Source: an uncultured Clostridiaceae bacterium
GTDB lineage: Bacteria > Bacillota > Clostridia > TANB77 > CAG-508
Assembly: GCA_946628065.1 (NCBI GenBank)
Contig: CAMOWC010000004.1
Span: forward strand, 29,626 to 93,625
Length of the DNA: 64,000 nt
Direction: 5' to 3'
Shown here: one piece after another, positions 44,239-53,350 of the stretch
Position numbering within the stretch: position 1 is the first letter of the stretch
Layout: each line of letters begins with the position of its first letter
The notes under the pieces: generated by a model
What the model was told of the DNA's origin: nothing
The model's database searches: none
Seen by the model: only the letters and a program-made list of their open reading frames with translations
Position numbers and translations under genes: made by a program

Positions 44239-44280
44239 TTATCTACAACAGCAATTAATAACTACATTATTTTGCTTCAT
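44239..44280 (-). CDS. Cys-rich leader peptide of cysS
   Basis: A 13-residue ORF, MKQNNVVINCCCR, with AAAGGAAGG 9 bases before its ATG. Three consecutive Cys codons (TGC TGT TGT, 44253-44245) stand just before the stop. It lies between a consensus promoter and an intrinsic terminator upstream of cysS, the layout of ribosome-mediated attenuation. Stalling at the Cys codons would happen when charged tRNA-Cys is scarce. I see no T-box AGGGTGG/TGGNACC element here. Confidence 0.7.
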   Translation of the reverse strand: MKQNNVVINCCCR

Positions 44281-44314
44281 TTTTGTGTTCCTTCCTTTGT
44301 TTTTAGATATATTT

Positions 44315-44343
44315 ATTATATTCATGTATGCTATATTTGTCAA
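44315..44343 (-). promoter_or_regulatory. Consensus promoter of the cysS leader
   Basis: TTGACA (44343-44338), a 17-base spacer and TATAAT (44320-44315), about 35 bp before the leader peptide. Confidence 0.85.
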
Positions 44344-44453
44344 CTTTTTTCGGAAATTTCTAGTAAATAATTGATTTTTTCATAAATTATTAATATAATT
44401 CATAGAGAAATTAAAAGAAAGGAGTTTGTGCTTCAAGCACATAAGTTTATTAT

Positions 44454-45509
44454 ATGAGAAAAGGAGTAGTACAAAACGAAAATTCACAATATAAAATTTT
44501 AGCCGTAGATGATGACCCTGGTGTTATTGATACTCTTTCAGTCTTCTTAAGGCGTTCCGGATATAATTTAACTGGGCTTACAAATCCGGTAGAAGCTGTT
44601 GAAAAAGTAAAATCTGAGCACTTTGATTTGCTCATTCTTGATTTTATTATGACTCCTATTCATGGAGATGCTGTTGTAGAGGAAATTAGAAAGTTTAATC
44701 AAGATTTGTACATTCTTTTGCTGACAGGTCATAAAGATTTAGCACCTCCTTTGGAAACCATCCGTAGACTAGATATCCAAGGTTATTGTGAAAAAAGTGA
44801 CAAGCAAGACCAATTACTTTTGCTAATAGAATCAGGTATTAAATCTATTGAACAAATGAATACAATAAAAAAGATAAATGAAGAATTAAGTGATACATAT
44901 GAAAAATTGGAAAAAGCCTATATGGAAAGTATTGAAACACTTCGTCAGACAGTAGAAGCCAAAGACGTATATACAAGAGGACATTCTGATCGTGTTTCTG
45001 CATTTTCAGTTTTAATTGGTGAAAAATTAGGGCTTTCTGAAAATGATATTAGAATTTTACGTATTGGCGGATTATTCCACGATATAGGTAAAATCGGTGT
45101 TCCAGATAGTATATTACTAAAAGATTCAAAATTGACAGATGATGAATACTCACAAATTAAGAATCATCCGTCAATCGGAGCTCACATATTGTCAAATGCA
45201 AGTATTTTTGCAGACATGATTCCAATAGTAAAACATCACCATGAAAAATATGATGGTACAGGCTACCCTTCAAAACTTAAGGGCGAAGAAATACCATTTT
45301 TAGCAAGAATAGCAGCTGTTGCAGACACATTTGATGCAATGACTTCGGTTAGGCCATATCGTAACGCATTGCCAATGGATGTAGTTAAGAGCGAATTTAA
45401 AAGATGTGCTGGCACGCAATTTGACCCTAAAGTTGCCACAGTTTTCTTAGACATTCTTGAAAATGAATTTGATAAAATTAAGGAAATACAAGAAAAATAT
45501 AGTGCATAA
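44454..45509 (+). CDS. Response regulator with HD-GYP output domain
   Basis: 351 residues. Receiver domain 12-130: AVDDDP acidic pair, phospho-acceptor Asp in LLILDFIMTP, and Thr in LLLTGHK. A coiled linker follows, then an HD-GYP domain (DRVSAFSVLIG, LFHDIGKIGVPD, HHEKYDGTGYPSKL) expected to hydrolyse cyclic di-GMP. A good SD (AAAGGAG at about 44420) lies about 25 bases before the ATG, with a GTGCTT/AAGCAC hairpin between them that would shorten the gap. No kinase is adjacent. Confidence 0.85.
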   Translation: MRKGVVQNENSQYKILAVDDDPGVIDTLSVFLRRSGYNLTGLTNPVEAVEKVKSEHFDLLILDFIMTPIHGDAVVEEIRKFNQDLYILLLTGHKDLAPPLETIRRLDIQGYCEKSDKQDQLLLLIESGIKSIEQMNTIKKINEELSDTYEKLEKAYMESIETLRQTVEAKDVYTRGHSDRVSAFSVLIGEKLGLSENDIRILRIGGLFHDIGKIGVPDSILLKDSKLTDDEYSQIKNHPSIGAHILSNASIFADMIPIVKHHHEKYDGTGYPSKLKGEEIPFLARIAAVADTFDAMTSVRPYRNALPMDVVKSEFKRCAGTQFDPKVATVFLDILENEFDKIKEIQEKYSA

Positions 45510-45527
45510 AAGATTAAAATAGAATAA

Positions 45528-45565
45528 CAAAAAAGCCAATGTGGGAATTCTCATTGGCTTTTTTA
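45528..45565 (+). terminator. Terminator of the HD-GYP gene
   Basis: AAAAGCCAATG pairs with CATTGGCTTTT and is followed by T. Confidence 0.8.
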
Positions 45566-45677
45566 ATTTCGTATTTTTAAAATTCATTCTTTGAAAACAG
45601 ATTTTTAATATATTTAATAAATCTTATAAAGAAGTTCTCCTTTTTTATCTCCATTGGTAAATTACTTATTTCATGTT

Positions 45678-47828
45678 TTATTTTTCTTTCATACTTAAGC
45701 TTACTTTTTGCTTGTCTTTGTCTATTCCAATAACCTTTACTTTGACAATGTCTCCTACAGATACAACTTGTGATGGATGTTTTATGTAACTATCTGCCAT
45801 TTGTGAAATATGTACTAATCCGTCATGTTTAACTCCTATATCAACAAATGCTCCAAAATCTACTACATTTCTGACAGTCCCTGTTAATGTCATGCCTTCC
45901 TGTAAATCTTCAAATTTCAATACATCAGCCCTCAAAATCGGCTTAGGCATTTCTTCTCTTGGATCTCTTCCAGGTTTTGATATTTCGCTCATTATATCTT
46001 TTAAAGTTAGTTCACCCACATTAAGATCATGGGCAGTTTCCACTACATTTACACTTTTAATTTTTTCTTTAATTTCTTTTAGTTTATCTTTATCTAGTAA
46101 ATCGTTTACAGAATAGCCTATTTTTTGTAATAAGTTTTCTGCAGCTTCATAGCTTTCAGGATGCACTGCTGTAATCTCTAATGGATTCGTACCACCAATT
46201 ATTCTTAAAAATCCAGCGCATTGTTCAAATGCAACTTTGCCAAGCTTAGGCACTTTAAGCAATTCTTTTCTTTGTTTTAATGCACCATTCTCATCACGAT
46301 ATTTTACTATGTTTTTTGCAATTGTATTGTTAATTCCTGATACATATGAAAGAAGTGAAGGAGTCGCAGTATTTACATCTACACCAACTGAGTTTACTGC
46401 ATCTTCTACAACTCCTGTTAGGCTTTCTGCTAATTTCTTTTGGTCAACATCATGTTGATATTGTCCTACTCCTATTGATTTTGGATCTATTTTTACAAGT
46501 TCAGCAAGTGGATCTTGCAATCTTCTTGCTATCGAAATTGCTCCACGAATTGATACATTTATATCTGGATATTCTTCTGTTGCAAGTTTTGAAGCAGAAT
46601 ATACAGATGCTCCTGCTTCGCTAACTATTGCATAATAGATTGTTTTATCTTTTATCTCTTTTATAAGGTCAGATACAAATTGTTCTGATTCTCGTGATGC
46701 AGTACCATTGCCTATAGCAAACATGTCTACATTATACTTAGTTATTAGTCTTTTTAATTCTTTCTTTGCACCATCTACATCATTTTGTGGTTCTGTTGGG
46801 TATACAGTTGTATAGTCTAAAAGCTTTCCTGTGTCATCAATTACAGCTATTTTACATCCTGTACGGTATGCAGGGTCAAAACCAATAACTGTCATTCCTT
46901 TAATTGGTGGTTGAAGTAATAATTGTTTTGCATTTTGTCCAAAAACTTTTATCGCTTTTTCTTCAGCTTTTTCTGTAAGGTCCGTCCTTATTTCTCTTTC
47001 AATTGATGGTTCTATTAATCTTTTATAGCTATCTTCTATCGTTGCTTCTAGCAATGATTCAAACTGTGTTTTAGGCTTTATAATTTTATATTTTAAAAAT
47101 GACAATATTTTTTCTTCTGGTTTTTCGAGTTTTACTTTTAGAAATTCTTCAGCTTCTCCTCTGTTCATTGCAAGTATTCTATGACTTGGAATATGTAATA
47201 TAGGCTCACTATAGTCATAATACATCTCATATGGTGATTTTTCTTCCTTTGTTGCCTTGCTTGAAAGAACAGCTTCTCTAAAGCAAAATGACTTTATCTT
47301 TTTTCTGAATCCCGCATCATCTGATATCATTTCAGCAATTATATCTTGCGCGCCAATAATTGCATCCTCTACAGACTTTACGTCTTTTTCTTCGTTTATG
47401 TATTCTCTTGCAACCTCATATATATCTTTCTTTTCTTCTTGTTGCCAAATAATCATTGCTAATGGCTCTAGTCCCTTTGCTTTAGCAATTGTTGCCCTCG
47501 TTTTTTTCTTTTGTTTGTATGGTCTATAAATATCTTCTAATTCGGCAAGAGTAATAGCTTCTTCTATGCTTTTTACTAGCTCTTCTGTAAGCTTTCCTTG
47601 TTCATCAATTAATCTTATAATTTCCTCTTTTCTAGTATTTAAATTTCTTAAATAGTTTAATCTTTCTCCTAAATCTCTTAAAACTTCATCACTAAGTCCC
47701 CCTGTAGCCTCTTTTCTATATCTTGCAATAAATGGTATAGTGTTTCCTTGGTCAATTAGTGATATAGCACTATCTACCTGTTTTTCTTGTACATTTAATT
47801 CATTTGCAATTATCTTCGTAATATCCAA
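45678..47828 (-). CDS. tex: Tex-family RNA-binding transcription accessory protein
   Basis: About 716 residues. The start is put at a TTG (47828), since AAAGGAG stands 9 bases upstream, giving LDITKIIANEL; the frame to 47876 lacks a ribosome site. Features are the Tex N-terminal helical region (QGNTIPFIARYRKEATGGL), a YqgF-like fold (VIGFDPAYRTGCKIAVID), helix-hairpin-helix segments, and a C-terminal S1 domain (GMTLTGTVRNVVDFGAFVDIGV). It is cytosolic. Confidence 0.88.
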   Translation of the reverse strand: MDITKIIANELNVQEKQVDSAISLIDQGNTIPFIARYRKEATGGLSDEVLRDLGERLNYLRNLNTRKEEIIRLIDEQGKLTEELVKSIEEAITLAELEDIYRPYKQKKKTRATIAKAKGLEPLAMIIWQQEEKKDIYEVAREYINEEKDVKSVEDAIIGAQDIIAEMISDDAGFRKKIKSFCFREAVLSSKATKEEKSPYEMYYDYSEPILHIPSHRILAMNRGEAEEFLKVKLEKPEEKILSFLKYKIIKPKTQFESLLEATIEDSYKRLIEPSIEREIRTDLTEKAEEKAIKVFGQNAKQLLLQPPIKGMTVIGFDPAYRTGCKIAVIDDTGKLLDYTTVYPTEPQNDVDGAKKELKRLITKYNVDMFAIGNGTASRESEQFVSDLIKEIKDKTIYYAIVSEAGASVYSASKLATEEYPDINVSIRGAISIARRLQDPLAELVKIDPKSIGVGQYQHDVDQKKLAESLTGVVEDAVNSVGVDVNTATPSLLSYVSGINNTIAKNIVKYRDENGALKQRKELLKVPKLGKVAFEQCAGFLRIIGGTNPLEITAVHPESYEAAENLLQKIGYSVNDLLDKDKLKEIKEKIKSVNVVETAHDLNVGELTLKDIMSEISKPGRDPREEMPKPILRADVLKFEDLQEGMTLTGTVRNVVDFGAFVDIGVKHDGLVHISQMADSYIKHPSQVVSVGDIVKVKVIGIDKDKQKVSLSMKEK

Positions 47829-47929
47829 TTTGAATTTCTCCTTTGCTTTTTTTGGATATTTTATCATATATGTCAAGACTCTAAAATTATATAATTTTGT
47901 ATTTTGGTGGCAAAAAAACGCGACAAATA

Positions 47930-47958
47930 TTGCATTTTTTCGCTTTTTGAATTATAAT
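47930..47958 (+). promoter_or_regulatory. Promoter of the DUF975 gene
   Basis: TTGCAT (47930-47935), a 17-base spacer and TATAAT (47953-47958). The 85-base leader can fold AAACAAAAGA against TCTTTTGTTT. Confidence 0.6.
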
Positions 47959-48050
47959 ATACGTGTAATTTAATTCGGAAACAAAAGATTTTGCAAAGCT
48001 ATGCATTTCTTTTGTTTTGTGAAATATAATTAAATAGAAAGGGGATTTTT

Positions 48051-48842
48051 ATGGATTATTCAAGTTTAAGAGCAGAAGCTAGAAAAAGACTAGCCGGGAA
48101 ATGGAAAGAAGTTATTTTAATTTTAATCGTTACTGGATTAGTATCTGGTTTAATTGGTTCTATACCAAATTTCACAAAAACACGTGAGACAGTAAGCCTA
48201 TATGGCTATGCATACTACACAACAACTAAGGATAACCCTGTATCTGTTATTCTTACTTTAGCAGCTACTGTAGTTACAACAGTATTATCATTTGGAATGC
48301 TAATGGCATATTGGAAAATATGGAAAGGTGAAGATGCTGGCGCTGCTGATGGAGTTAAATTAGCAATAGCAAATTGGAAAAGAGCATTATTTATTTTAAT
48401 AAATATGATAAAGAAGCTTCTTATTCCAGTTATTATAGTTGTAGCAGCAATGCTTCTTTCTTCAATTTTTTCAAATGGATTTATCTCTGTTGTTTGCGTT
48501 ATTGCTTTATTTATTGGAAGTATATGGCTAATAATAGCTGGATTACACTATGCTCTTTCATACATAGTTGCTATTGACGATCCAAATTTATCTGAAGAAG
48601 CAGCAGTTGAAAGAAGCAAAGAATTAATGACAAATAGACGAGGTAAATATGTAGTATTATATCTTACATTTATAGGATGGATTCTTCTTGGAGCAATAAC
48701 TTTAGGAATTGGATTACTATGGGTTACACCTTATATTCAATTTGCTTGCTTTGCATTTTATGAATATTGCAAAGGAAGCAGCAATAGCACACCTGCTCCT
48801 GAAGTAAAAGAAGAAGACAATGGACCAATTCAAGAGGGTTAA
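48051..48842 (+). CDS. DUF975 integral membrane protein
   Basis: 263 residues with the DUF975 start (YSSLRAEARKRLAGKWKEVI) and five to six membrane helices, and the conserved RSKELMTNRRGKYVVLYLTFIGW segment. The acidic C-terminal tail is cytoplasmic or exposed. Function unknown. The family is common in Firmicutes envelopes. It is a single gene with its own promoter and terminator. Confidence 0.82.
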   Translation: MDYSSLRAEARKRLAGKWKEVILILIVTGLVSGLIGSIPNFTKTRETVSLYGYAYYTTTKDNPVSVILTLAATVVTTVLSFGMLMAYWKIWKGEDAGAADGVKLAIANWKRALFILINMIKKLLIPVIIVVAAMLLSSIFSNGFISVVCVIALFIGSIWLIIAGLHYALSYIVAIDDPNLSEEAAVERSKELMTNRRGKYVVLYLTFIGWILLGAITLGIGLLWVTPYIQFACFAFYEYCKGSSNSTPAPEVKEEDNGPIQEG

Positions 48843-48857
48843 TAAAAACAAACTATA

Positions 48858-48893
48858 AAAAAAGAACGTTTCATACGAAACGTTCTTTTTTAC
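48858..48893. terminator. Bidirectional terminator between convergent genes
   Basis: AAAAAAGAACGTTTC pairs with GAAACGTTCTTTTTT around ATAC. Confidence 0.85.
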
Positions 48894-48899
48894 TGTATT

Positions 48900-49379
48900 T
48901 TATTGTTGTTCTGTTTTTTGAACTCCCACATATTGTGCACTTCCAAATGCTAATATAGGATAGCATACATATGGGAAAAATCCCATTAAAACACCAAATC
49001 CTGTTCCTTTGCCAAATGCTTTTGATATAGCAATGCTTCTCCAGAAATGTAATATAATTGGTCCTATTCCGCAGCAAACAGCTAATAAATTTAAGAACCA
49101 CCAGCCTGTGCTAATTCCACCTAATTGCATCTCTACAATATCACTATGAACAGGTATTAATGATTCATATCCAGGTACATTTGCTTTTTTAAACACCTTC
49201 CATCTAGCAACCACTTGTAAAATTCCAATAGCAACTAAAATTAGCCAAACTACTATGCTTACTCCTGCTAATGTAGCTATTACTGTTGCAATTCCCTCTG
49301 CTGGCGCTCCAGATACTGCTTGTGAAGATGTTGTATAGTATGTACTTGGAAATCCTGATGTACTATAACTATAACTCAT
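48900..49379 (-). CDS. DUF5684-like membrane protein
   Basis: 159 residues from the ATG at 49379 behind GGGGTG. A Ser/Thr/Tyr-rich start is followed by helices at about 35-60, 90-115 and 130-150. Between helices 1 and 2 is WKVFKKANVPGYESLIPVHS, the conserved cytosolic motif (A/V-P-G-W/Y-x-S-L-I-P) of the DUF5684 family. Function unknown. Confidence 0.7.
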   Translation of the reverse strand: MSYSYSTSGFPSTYYTTSSQAVSGAPAEGIATVIATLAGVSIVVWLILVAIGILQVVARWKVFKKANVPGYESLIPVHSDIVEMQLGGISTGWWFLNLLAVCCGIGPIILHFWRSIAISKAFGKGTGFGVLMGFFPYVCYPILAFGSAQYVGVQKTEQQ

Positions 49380-49446
49380 TTTTTTCACCCCTTTTTATTT
49401 TATATAAAAAAGTATATTACATGTTTTCGTTTTTTTCAACAAATTT

Positions 49447-49800
49447 TTACAATTTCATTAATATCAAGATATATCTAATATATGTTATCGCCCCTGAGAC
49501 AATAAGCATATATGGAATAGGTTTAATTCTCAATTTATGTACATATCTGTCTATAAAAAAAGCAATAAAAAATATTATCCAAAAAAAAGCTGACCAATTA
49601 GCCTCAATTGCTTTCTTAAACTGCCCTGTGAAAGTGTAATACATTGCATGTGTTGCTCCGCATCCTGGACAATTAGCGTGGAAGAGTATTCTTACTGGGC
49701 ACACTTGTCCAAATAGTAAATGCATAATTATAAGATACATAATTGCTACAATAAGTATATAATAATATTTGCTTATATCCTTCTTTATTTTCTCTATCAT
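49447..49800 (-). CDS. DUF2752 membrane protein
   Basis: 117 residues with three predicted helices and the family motif CPGCGATHAMYYTFTGQF (CPxCGxT). Two further residues, Cys in GQVCPVR and Cys in HANCPG, make a possible metal or disulfide site. Function unknown. Confidence 0.8.
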   Translation of the reverse strand: MIEKIKKDISKYYYILIVAIMYLIIMHLLFGQVCPVRILFHANCPGCGATHAMYYTFTGQFKKAIEANWSAFFWIIFFIAFFIDRYVHKLRIKPIPYMLIVSGAITYIRYILILMKL

Positions 49801-50116
49801 TTTTATCCCTACTTTTTAATTATATAGTTTTAATGTTTTCATCTGGCTTTATTTTACCTATTTTCTTTGATTACATATATTTTCATCATGTTTCTTTCTC
49901 TGATTATTTGAATTTATTACTAATTAGCTTTACGATAGCCATTATAACATACGTATGTCATTTACACAATAAAATTAAAAATGCTTGTCTTTTCCAAAAA
50001 TTACTCCTAAAAGAAATTTTTTCAGCATAATTCCAAACTCTTCAAATGCTTTTATCCGTATAAAAAGCTTGCAAAAGTATCAATAATTTAACAAAAACGA
50101 CAATTAAATGTAATAA
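49801..50116. other. Gene-free AT-rich stretch
   Basis: No supported gene. A 65-codon open frame (49833-50030, plus) has no ribosome site and no recognisable protein. The stretch may be decayed upstream sequence of the surface-protein remnant that follows. Confidence 0.4.
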
Positions 50117-50428
50117 ACCTTTGAGTCTAGTGACTATAAAATCATAGACAACAAAGTTATAAATATTCCTGATGAAATAGAGATTCAAAATGAGCCAGAG
50201 CCAGAACCTGAACCAAAGCCTGAGCCTGAGCCTGAGCCAGAACCTGAACCTGAGCCTGAGCCAAAGCCTGAGCCAGAGCCAGAACCTGAACCTGACCAAC
50301 GTAAAGATATGCCTAAAACCGGTGATGATACACCTCAGATGGCTATAAATATAATGCTTACAATAATATGCTTAAATATTATTCAAATCGCTTTATCAAA
50401 AATATTAAAGAAGAAAAAAGCAATATAG
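50117..50428 (+). pseudogene. 3' remnant of an LPxTG-type surface protein
   Basis: An open frame of 103 codons without a start codon. It ends as a sortase substrate does: beta-rich end, a Pro-Glu repeat stalk (50191-50300), the sorting motif MPKTGDD, a hydrophobic helix (MAINIMLTIICLNII) and a basic tail KKKKAI. The stop TAA at 50114 just upstream closes the frame, and no CGG codon is nearby to explain it by shifting. It is most likely what remains of a larger adhesin. The convergent neighbour is a class B sortase. Confidence 0.7.
50191..50300 (+). repeat. Pro-Glu hexanucleotide repeat tract
   Basis: About eighteen copies of GAGCC(T/A) or GAACC(T/A) hexamers, with occasional AAGCCT, encoding (PE)n/(PK) stalk residues. 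Replication slippage here would change length in whole codon pairs. Confidence 0.8.
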
Positions 50429-50481
50429 ATCTGCAGAAAAATTATTTAATATTTTCAAATAAAAATCATTTTACGCAAAAA

Positions 50482-50517
50482 AATACTATAAGGTAATTAA
50501 ACTTACCTTATAGTATT
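50482..50517. terminator. Bidirectional terminator between surface-protein remnant and sortase
   Basis: AATACTATAAGGTAA is perfectly inverted (TTACCTTATAGTATT) around TTAAAC and overlaps the sortase stop. Confidence 0.8.
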
Positions 50518-51263
50518 TTTGCGTGAATTATAATTCTATATGTGGTATCATCATCACATGTATATAGTGTAATAATTTTATCTTTTATAGATACATCTGT
50601 ATTAAAATTATAATAACTTTTGCTTGTTATCTCCTCCAAATATTCTTTATACCTTTCAGCAGATTCAAAATCTATTGGAATAGATAAGTCTTTTGCTGAT
50701 GTTTTATATATTGAAAAAATTTTTGCTAAATTTGGCTTGTTTATAGTATTAAAGGTAATATAGTGATTTTGTTCATTTTCACACCAAGATTGCTCTAGTG
50801 TATTTTTTAATGTTCCAAACATGCTATTGTCTCTTCTATTATGTCCATAGATTATAGTATTTTTATCCAAATCGGTATGATTATTTCTATAGTCCATAAA
50901 AATCCATCCCGCTGAGTTATAACTATTTTCAAAATTATGAGTTAAATAGTATTCATTATCTGTGTGTTTCACAATTGGATAATTTACATCTGTATTATTT
51001 ACTTTAATCCATCCTACCGTTTGAGAATTCTTTTTTATCAGCTCTTCTGAATCTATTTTAAAAGAATCGATTTCCTTTTCTTCTTTCCTAAGAATAACAT
51101 CCGTAATAATGTTAGTATTATCTAATAAATCTTTTTCTATTCTTTTGTTATCATCGTTTTCTTTATTCCAATTGTATAAAACAAAACATAAAGAAATAAT
51201 TATAACTACAGAAATAACACGAATGCAAATTATTAAGAAGTCTTTTAGCTTTAGTGAATCCAT
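50508..51263 (-). CDS. Class B-type sortase
   Basis: 251 residues. An N-terminal membrane anchor (9-30) is followed by the sortase barrel. The catalytic His is in TIIYGHNRRDNSMFG, the Cys in TLYTCDDD and the Arg in YRIIIHAKI. The sequence pattern GWIKVNNTDVNYPIVKH and the TLYTCD motif fit class B/Firmicute SrtB-like enzymes. It lies convergent to a remnant with sorting motif MPKTG, its likely former substrate. Confidence 0.88.
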   Translation of the reverse strand: MDSLKLKDFLIICIRVISVVIIISLCFVLYNWNKENDDNKRIEKDLLDNTNIITDVILRKEEKEIDSFKIDSEELIKKNSQTVGWIKVNNTDVNYPIVKHTDNEYYLTHNFENSYNSAGWIFMDYRNNHTDLDKNTIIYGHNRRDNSMFGTLKNTLEQSWCENEQNHYITFNTINKPNLAKIFSIYKTSAKDLSIPIDFESAERYKEYLEEITSKSYYNFNTDVSIKDKIITLYTCDDDTTYRIIIHAKIL

Positions 51264-51293
51264 ATAATTACCATCTCACATTATATATTATTT

Positions 51294-52874
51294 TTATTGG
51301 AGCTCCAAGTATTCGTCATATGTTCCTTGTTTTACTATTGTCTTTTCTTCTTTTAAATCTATTATTTTATTTGCCACTGTTTGCGTTAACTGGTGGTCAT
51401 GTGACGTAAATAGTATTACACCTTTATATTTACTCATTCCTTCGTTTAATGAAGTAATGCTTTCCATATCCAAATGATTTGTTGGCTCATCAAAAATTAA
51501 TAAATTTGCACCTGATAACATTAGCTTTGACAATACACATCTTACTTTCTCTCCCCCAGACAGCACATTTACCTTTTTTAATGCCTCTTCACCTGAAAAA
51601 AGCATTCTTCCTAAGAAGCCACGTATGTATGTTTCGTCTTGCTCTTTAGAGTATTGTCTTAGCCAGTCCACTAAGTTTAAATCAACATTAAATAGGTAAT
51701 TATTATCTTTTGGAAAATACGAAGAAGTTATTGTTGTTCCCCATACTATTTCTCCCTCATCTGGCTCCATTTCCCCTGCAATAATTTGAAACAAAGCTGT
51801 TTTTGATAATTCATTTTCTGCAAGAAATGCAATTTTATCTTCTCTATTTACCACAAATGAAACATTATTTAATATCTTCTGTCCATCTATTGTTTTCGAA
51901 ATATTATTTACAACTAATACTTCTTTTCCAGGCTCTCTATCTGGTTTGAAGTCAATATATGGGTATTTTCTGTTCGACGGTTTAATTTCATCTAATTCAA
52001 TTTTTTCAAGTGATTTTTTCCTTGAAGTCGCTTGTTTTGACTTTGATGCATTTGCACTAAATCTTGCAATAAATTCTTGTAACTCTTTTATTTTTTCTTC
52101 TTTCTTTTTATTTGCTTCCTTCATTTGCTTTAAAGCAAGCTGACTAGATTCATGCCAGAAATCGTAGTTTCCAGGATATAATTTTATTTTTCCGAAGTCT
52201 ACATCTGCAATATTAGTGCATACTTTATTTAAAAAGTATCTATCATGTGAAACTACTATAACTGTATTTTCAAAATCAATTAAAAAGTCTTGTAACCATT
52301 GAATTGCTTTAAGGTCTAAGTCGTTTGTAGGCTCATCTAATAATAATACATCCGGATTTCCAAAAAGAGCTTGCGCCAAAAGCACCTTTACTTTTTCTTT
52401 GGCTTCTAATTCGCGCATATATTTATAGTGATTTTCTGTTCCAATCCCTAAATTATTTAACAAAACTGCTGCATCAGATTCCGCATTCCAGCCATCTAAT
52501 TCCGAAAAACGTTCTTCCAATTTTGCAGCTCTCATACCGTCTGCTTCTGAAAAATCTGGTTTAGCATATATTTCATCTTTTTCTTTCATTATTCTATAAA
52601 GCTCGCTATTGCCCATTATAACAGTATCTATTACTGTATATTCTTCAAATGCAAAGTGGTCCTGTTTTAATACAGAAAGCCTTTCTCCCTTATCCATATG
52701 TACTTCACCTTTAGATGGCTCAATTTCTCCAGATAGTACTTTTAAAAAAGTAGACTTTCCCGCTCCATTAGCTCCTATTAGTCCATAGCAGTTTCCTTTA
52801 GTGAATTTTATATTAACATCTTCAAATAACACTCTTTTACCAAAGCGGAGTGTTACATTACTAGCTTCAATCAT
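51294..52874 (-). CDS. ABC-F family ATPase (YbiT-like)
   Basis: 526 residues, two ATPase domains in one chain without membrane helices. The first has Walker A GANGAGKST, Walker B VLLLDEPTNDLDL and a switch His (SHDRYF). The linker (KQMKEANKKKEEKIKEL) is the ABC-F P-site tRNA-interacting helix pair. The second has signature LSGGEKVRCVLSKLML and FDEPTNHLD, but its Walker A is degenerate (AENELSKTALF). ABC-F proteins act on ribosomes, as translation factors or antibiotic protection. The subfamily cannot be fixed by eye. Confidence 0.85.
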   Translation of the reverse strand: MIEASNVTLRFGKRVLFEDVNIKFTKGNCYGLIGANGAGKSTFLKVLSGEIEPSKGEVHMDKGERLSVLKQDHFAFEEYTVIDTVIMGNSELYRIMKEKDEIYAKPDFSEADGMRAAKLEERFSELDGWNAESDAAVLLNNLGIGTENHYKYMRELEAKEKVKVLLAQALFGNPDVLLLDEPTNDLDLKAIQWLQDFLIDFENTVIVVSHDRYFLNKVCTNIADVDFGKIKLYPGNYDFWHESSQLALKQMKEANKKKEEKIKELQEFIARFSANASKSKQATSRKKSLEKIELDEIKPSNRKYPYIDFKPDREPGKEVLVVNNISKTIDGQKILNNVSFVVNREDKIAFLAENELSKTALFQIIAGEMEPDEGEIVWGTTITSSYFPKDNNYLFNVDLNLVDWLRQYSKEQDETYIRGFLGRMLFSGEEALKKVNVLSGGEKVRCVLSKLMLSGANLLIFDEPTNHLDMESITSLNEGMSKYKGVILFTSHDHQLTQTVANKIIDLKEEKTIVKQGTYDEYLELQ

Positions 52875-53027
52875 TTATATCCTCCTAGATCTTGATTTGC
52901 AAGCCTTATTGTACCATATTTTCTTGTTTAAGACAAGACCTGTAGAAGTATTCTGTCTTTGGTTACATGGACTGAAAAAGCTATAAAGACAGCTCTATAA
53001 GATGTTTTACCCACACTTAGCCAATAA

Positions 53028-53068
53028 AAAGAAGCAACTTTTTAATAATCAAGCTGCTTCTTTTTTTA
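53028..53068 (-). terminator. Terminator of the DUF378 gene
   Basis: AAAGAAGCAGC pairs with GTTGCTTCTTTTT across an AT-rich loop. Confidence 0.65.
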
Positions 53069-53069
53069 A

Positions 53070-53261
53070 TTACTCGTGGTCGAAAAGTTTTTTTATTGTC
53101 CATAAACCTGAAACTCCAACTAAACTGTATACTATTCTTGAAATAGCCGACATTTCTCCAAATATTGCAGCAACTAAATCAAATCTGAATAATCCAATTA
53201 GGCCCCAGTTTATAGCTCCAACAATCACAAGTACCAATGCTATTTTATCAACAACTTTCAT
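53070..53261 (-). CDS. DUF378 small membrane protein
   Basis: 63 residues, two membrane helices, with the family motif ALVLVIVGAINWGLIGLFRF followed by LVAAIFG and YSLVGVSGLW. Function unknown. Behind a GGAGG site with its own terminator. Confidence 0.85.
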   Translation of the reverse strand: MKVVDKIALVLVIVGAINWGLIGLFRFDLVAAIFGEMSAISRIVYSLVGVSGLWTIKKLFDHE

Positions 53262-53350
53262 AGGTTACCTCCTGCTTAAGTTTGATATTTTGCATCAGTA
53301 TTATTGTATTTATTTTTTTGGTTTTTATTCATATTTGTAACATATTTGTT

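Noticed and set aside
44100..44340. T-box riboswitch upstream of cysS
   Set aside because: No AGGGTGG, no TGGNACC and no specifier-loop architecture; the leader peptide and terminator explain the region better.
49833..50030. Hydrophobic plus-strand ORF of 65 codons
   Set aside because: No ribosome site or homology pattern; AT-rich DNA yields such frames by chance.
50042..50299. Minus-strand ORF rich in Arg/Leu/Trp/Phe
   Set aside because: It is the antisense shadow of the Pro-Glu repeat stalk; it has no ribosome site and is pure low complexity.
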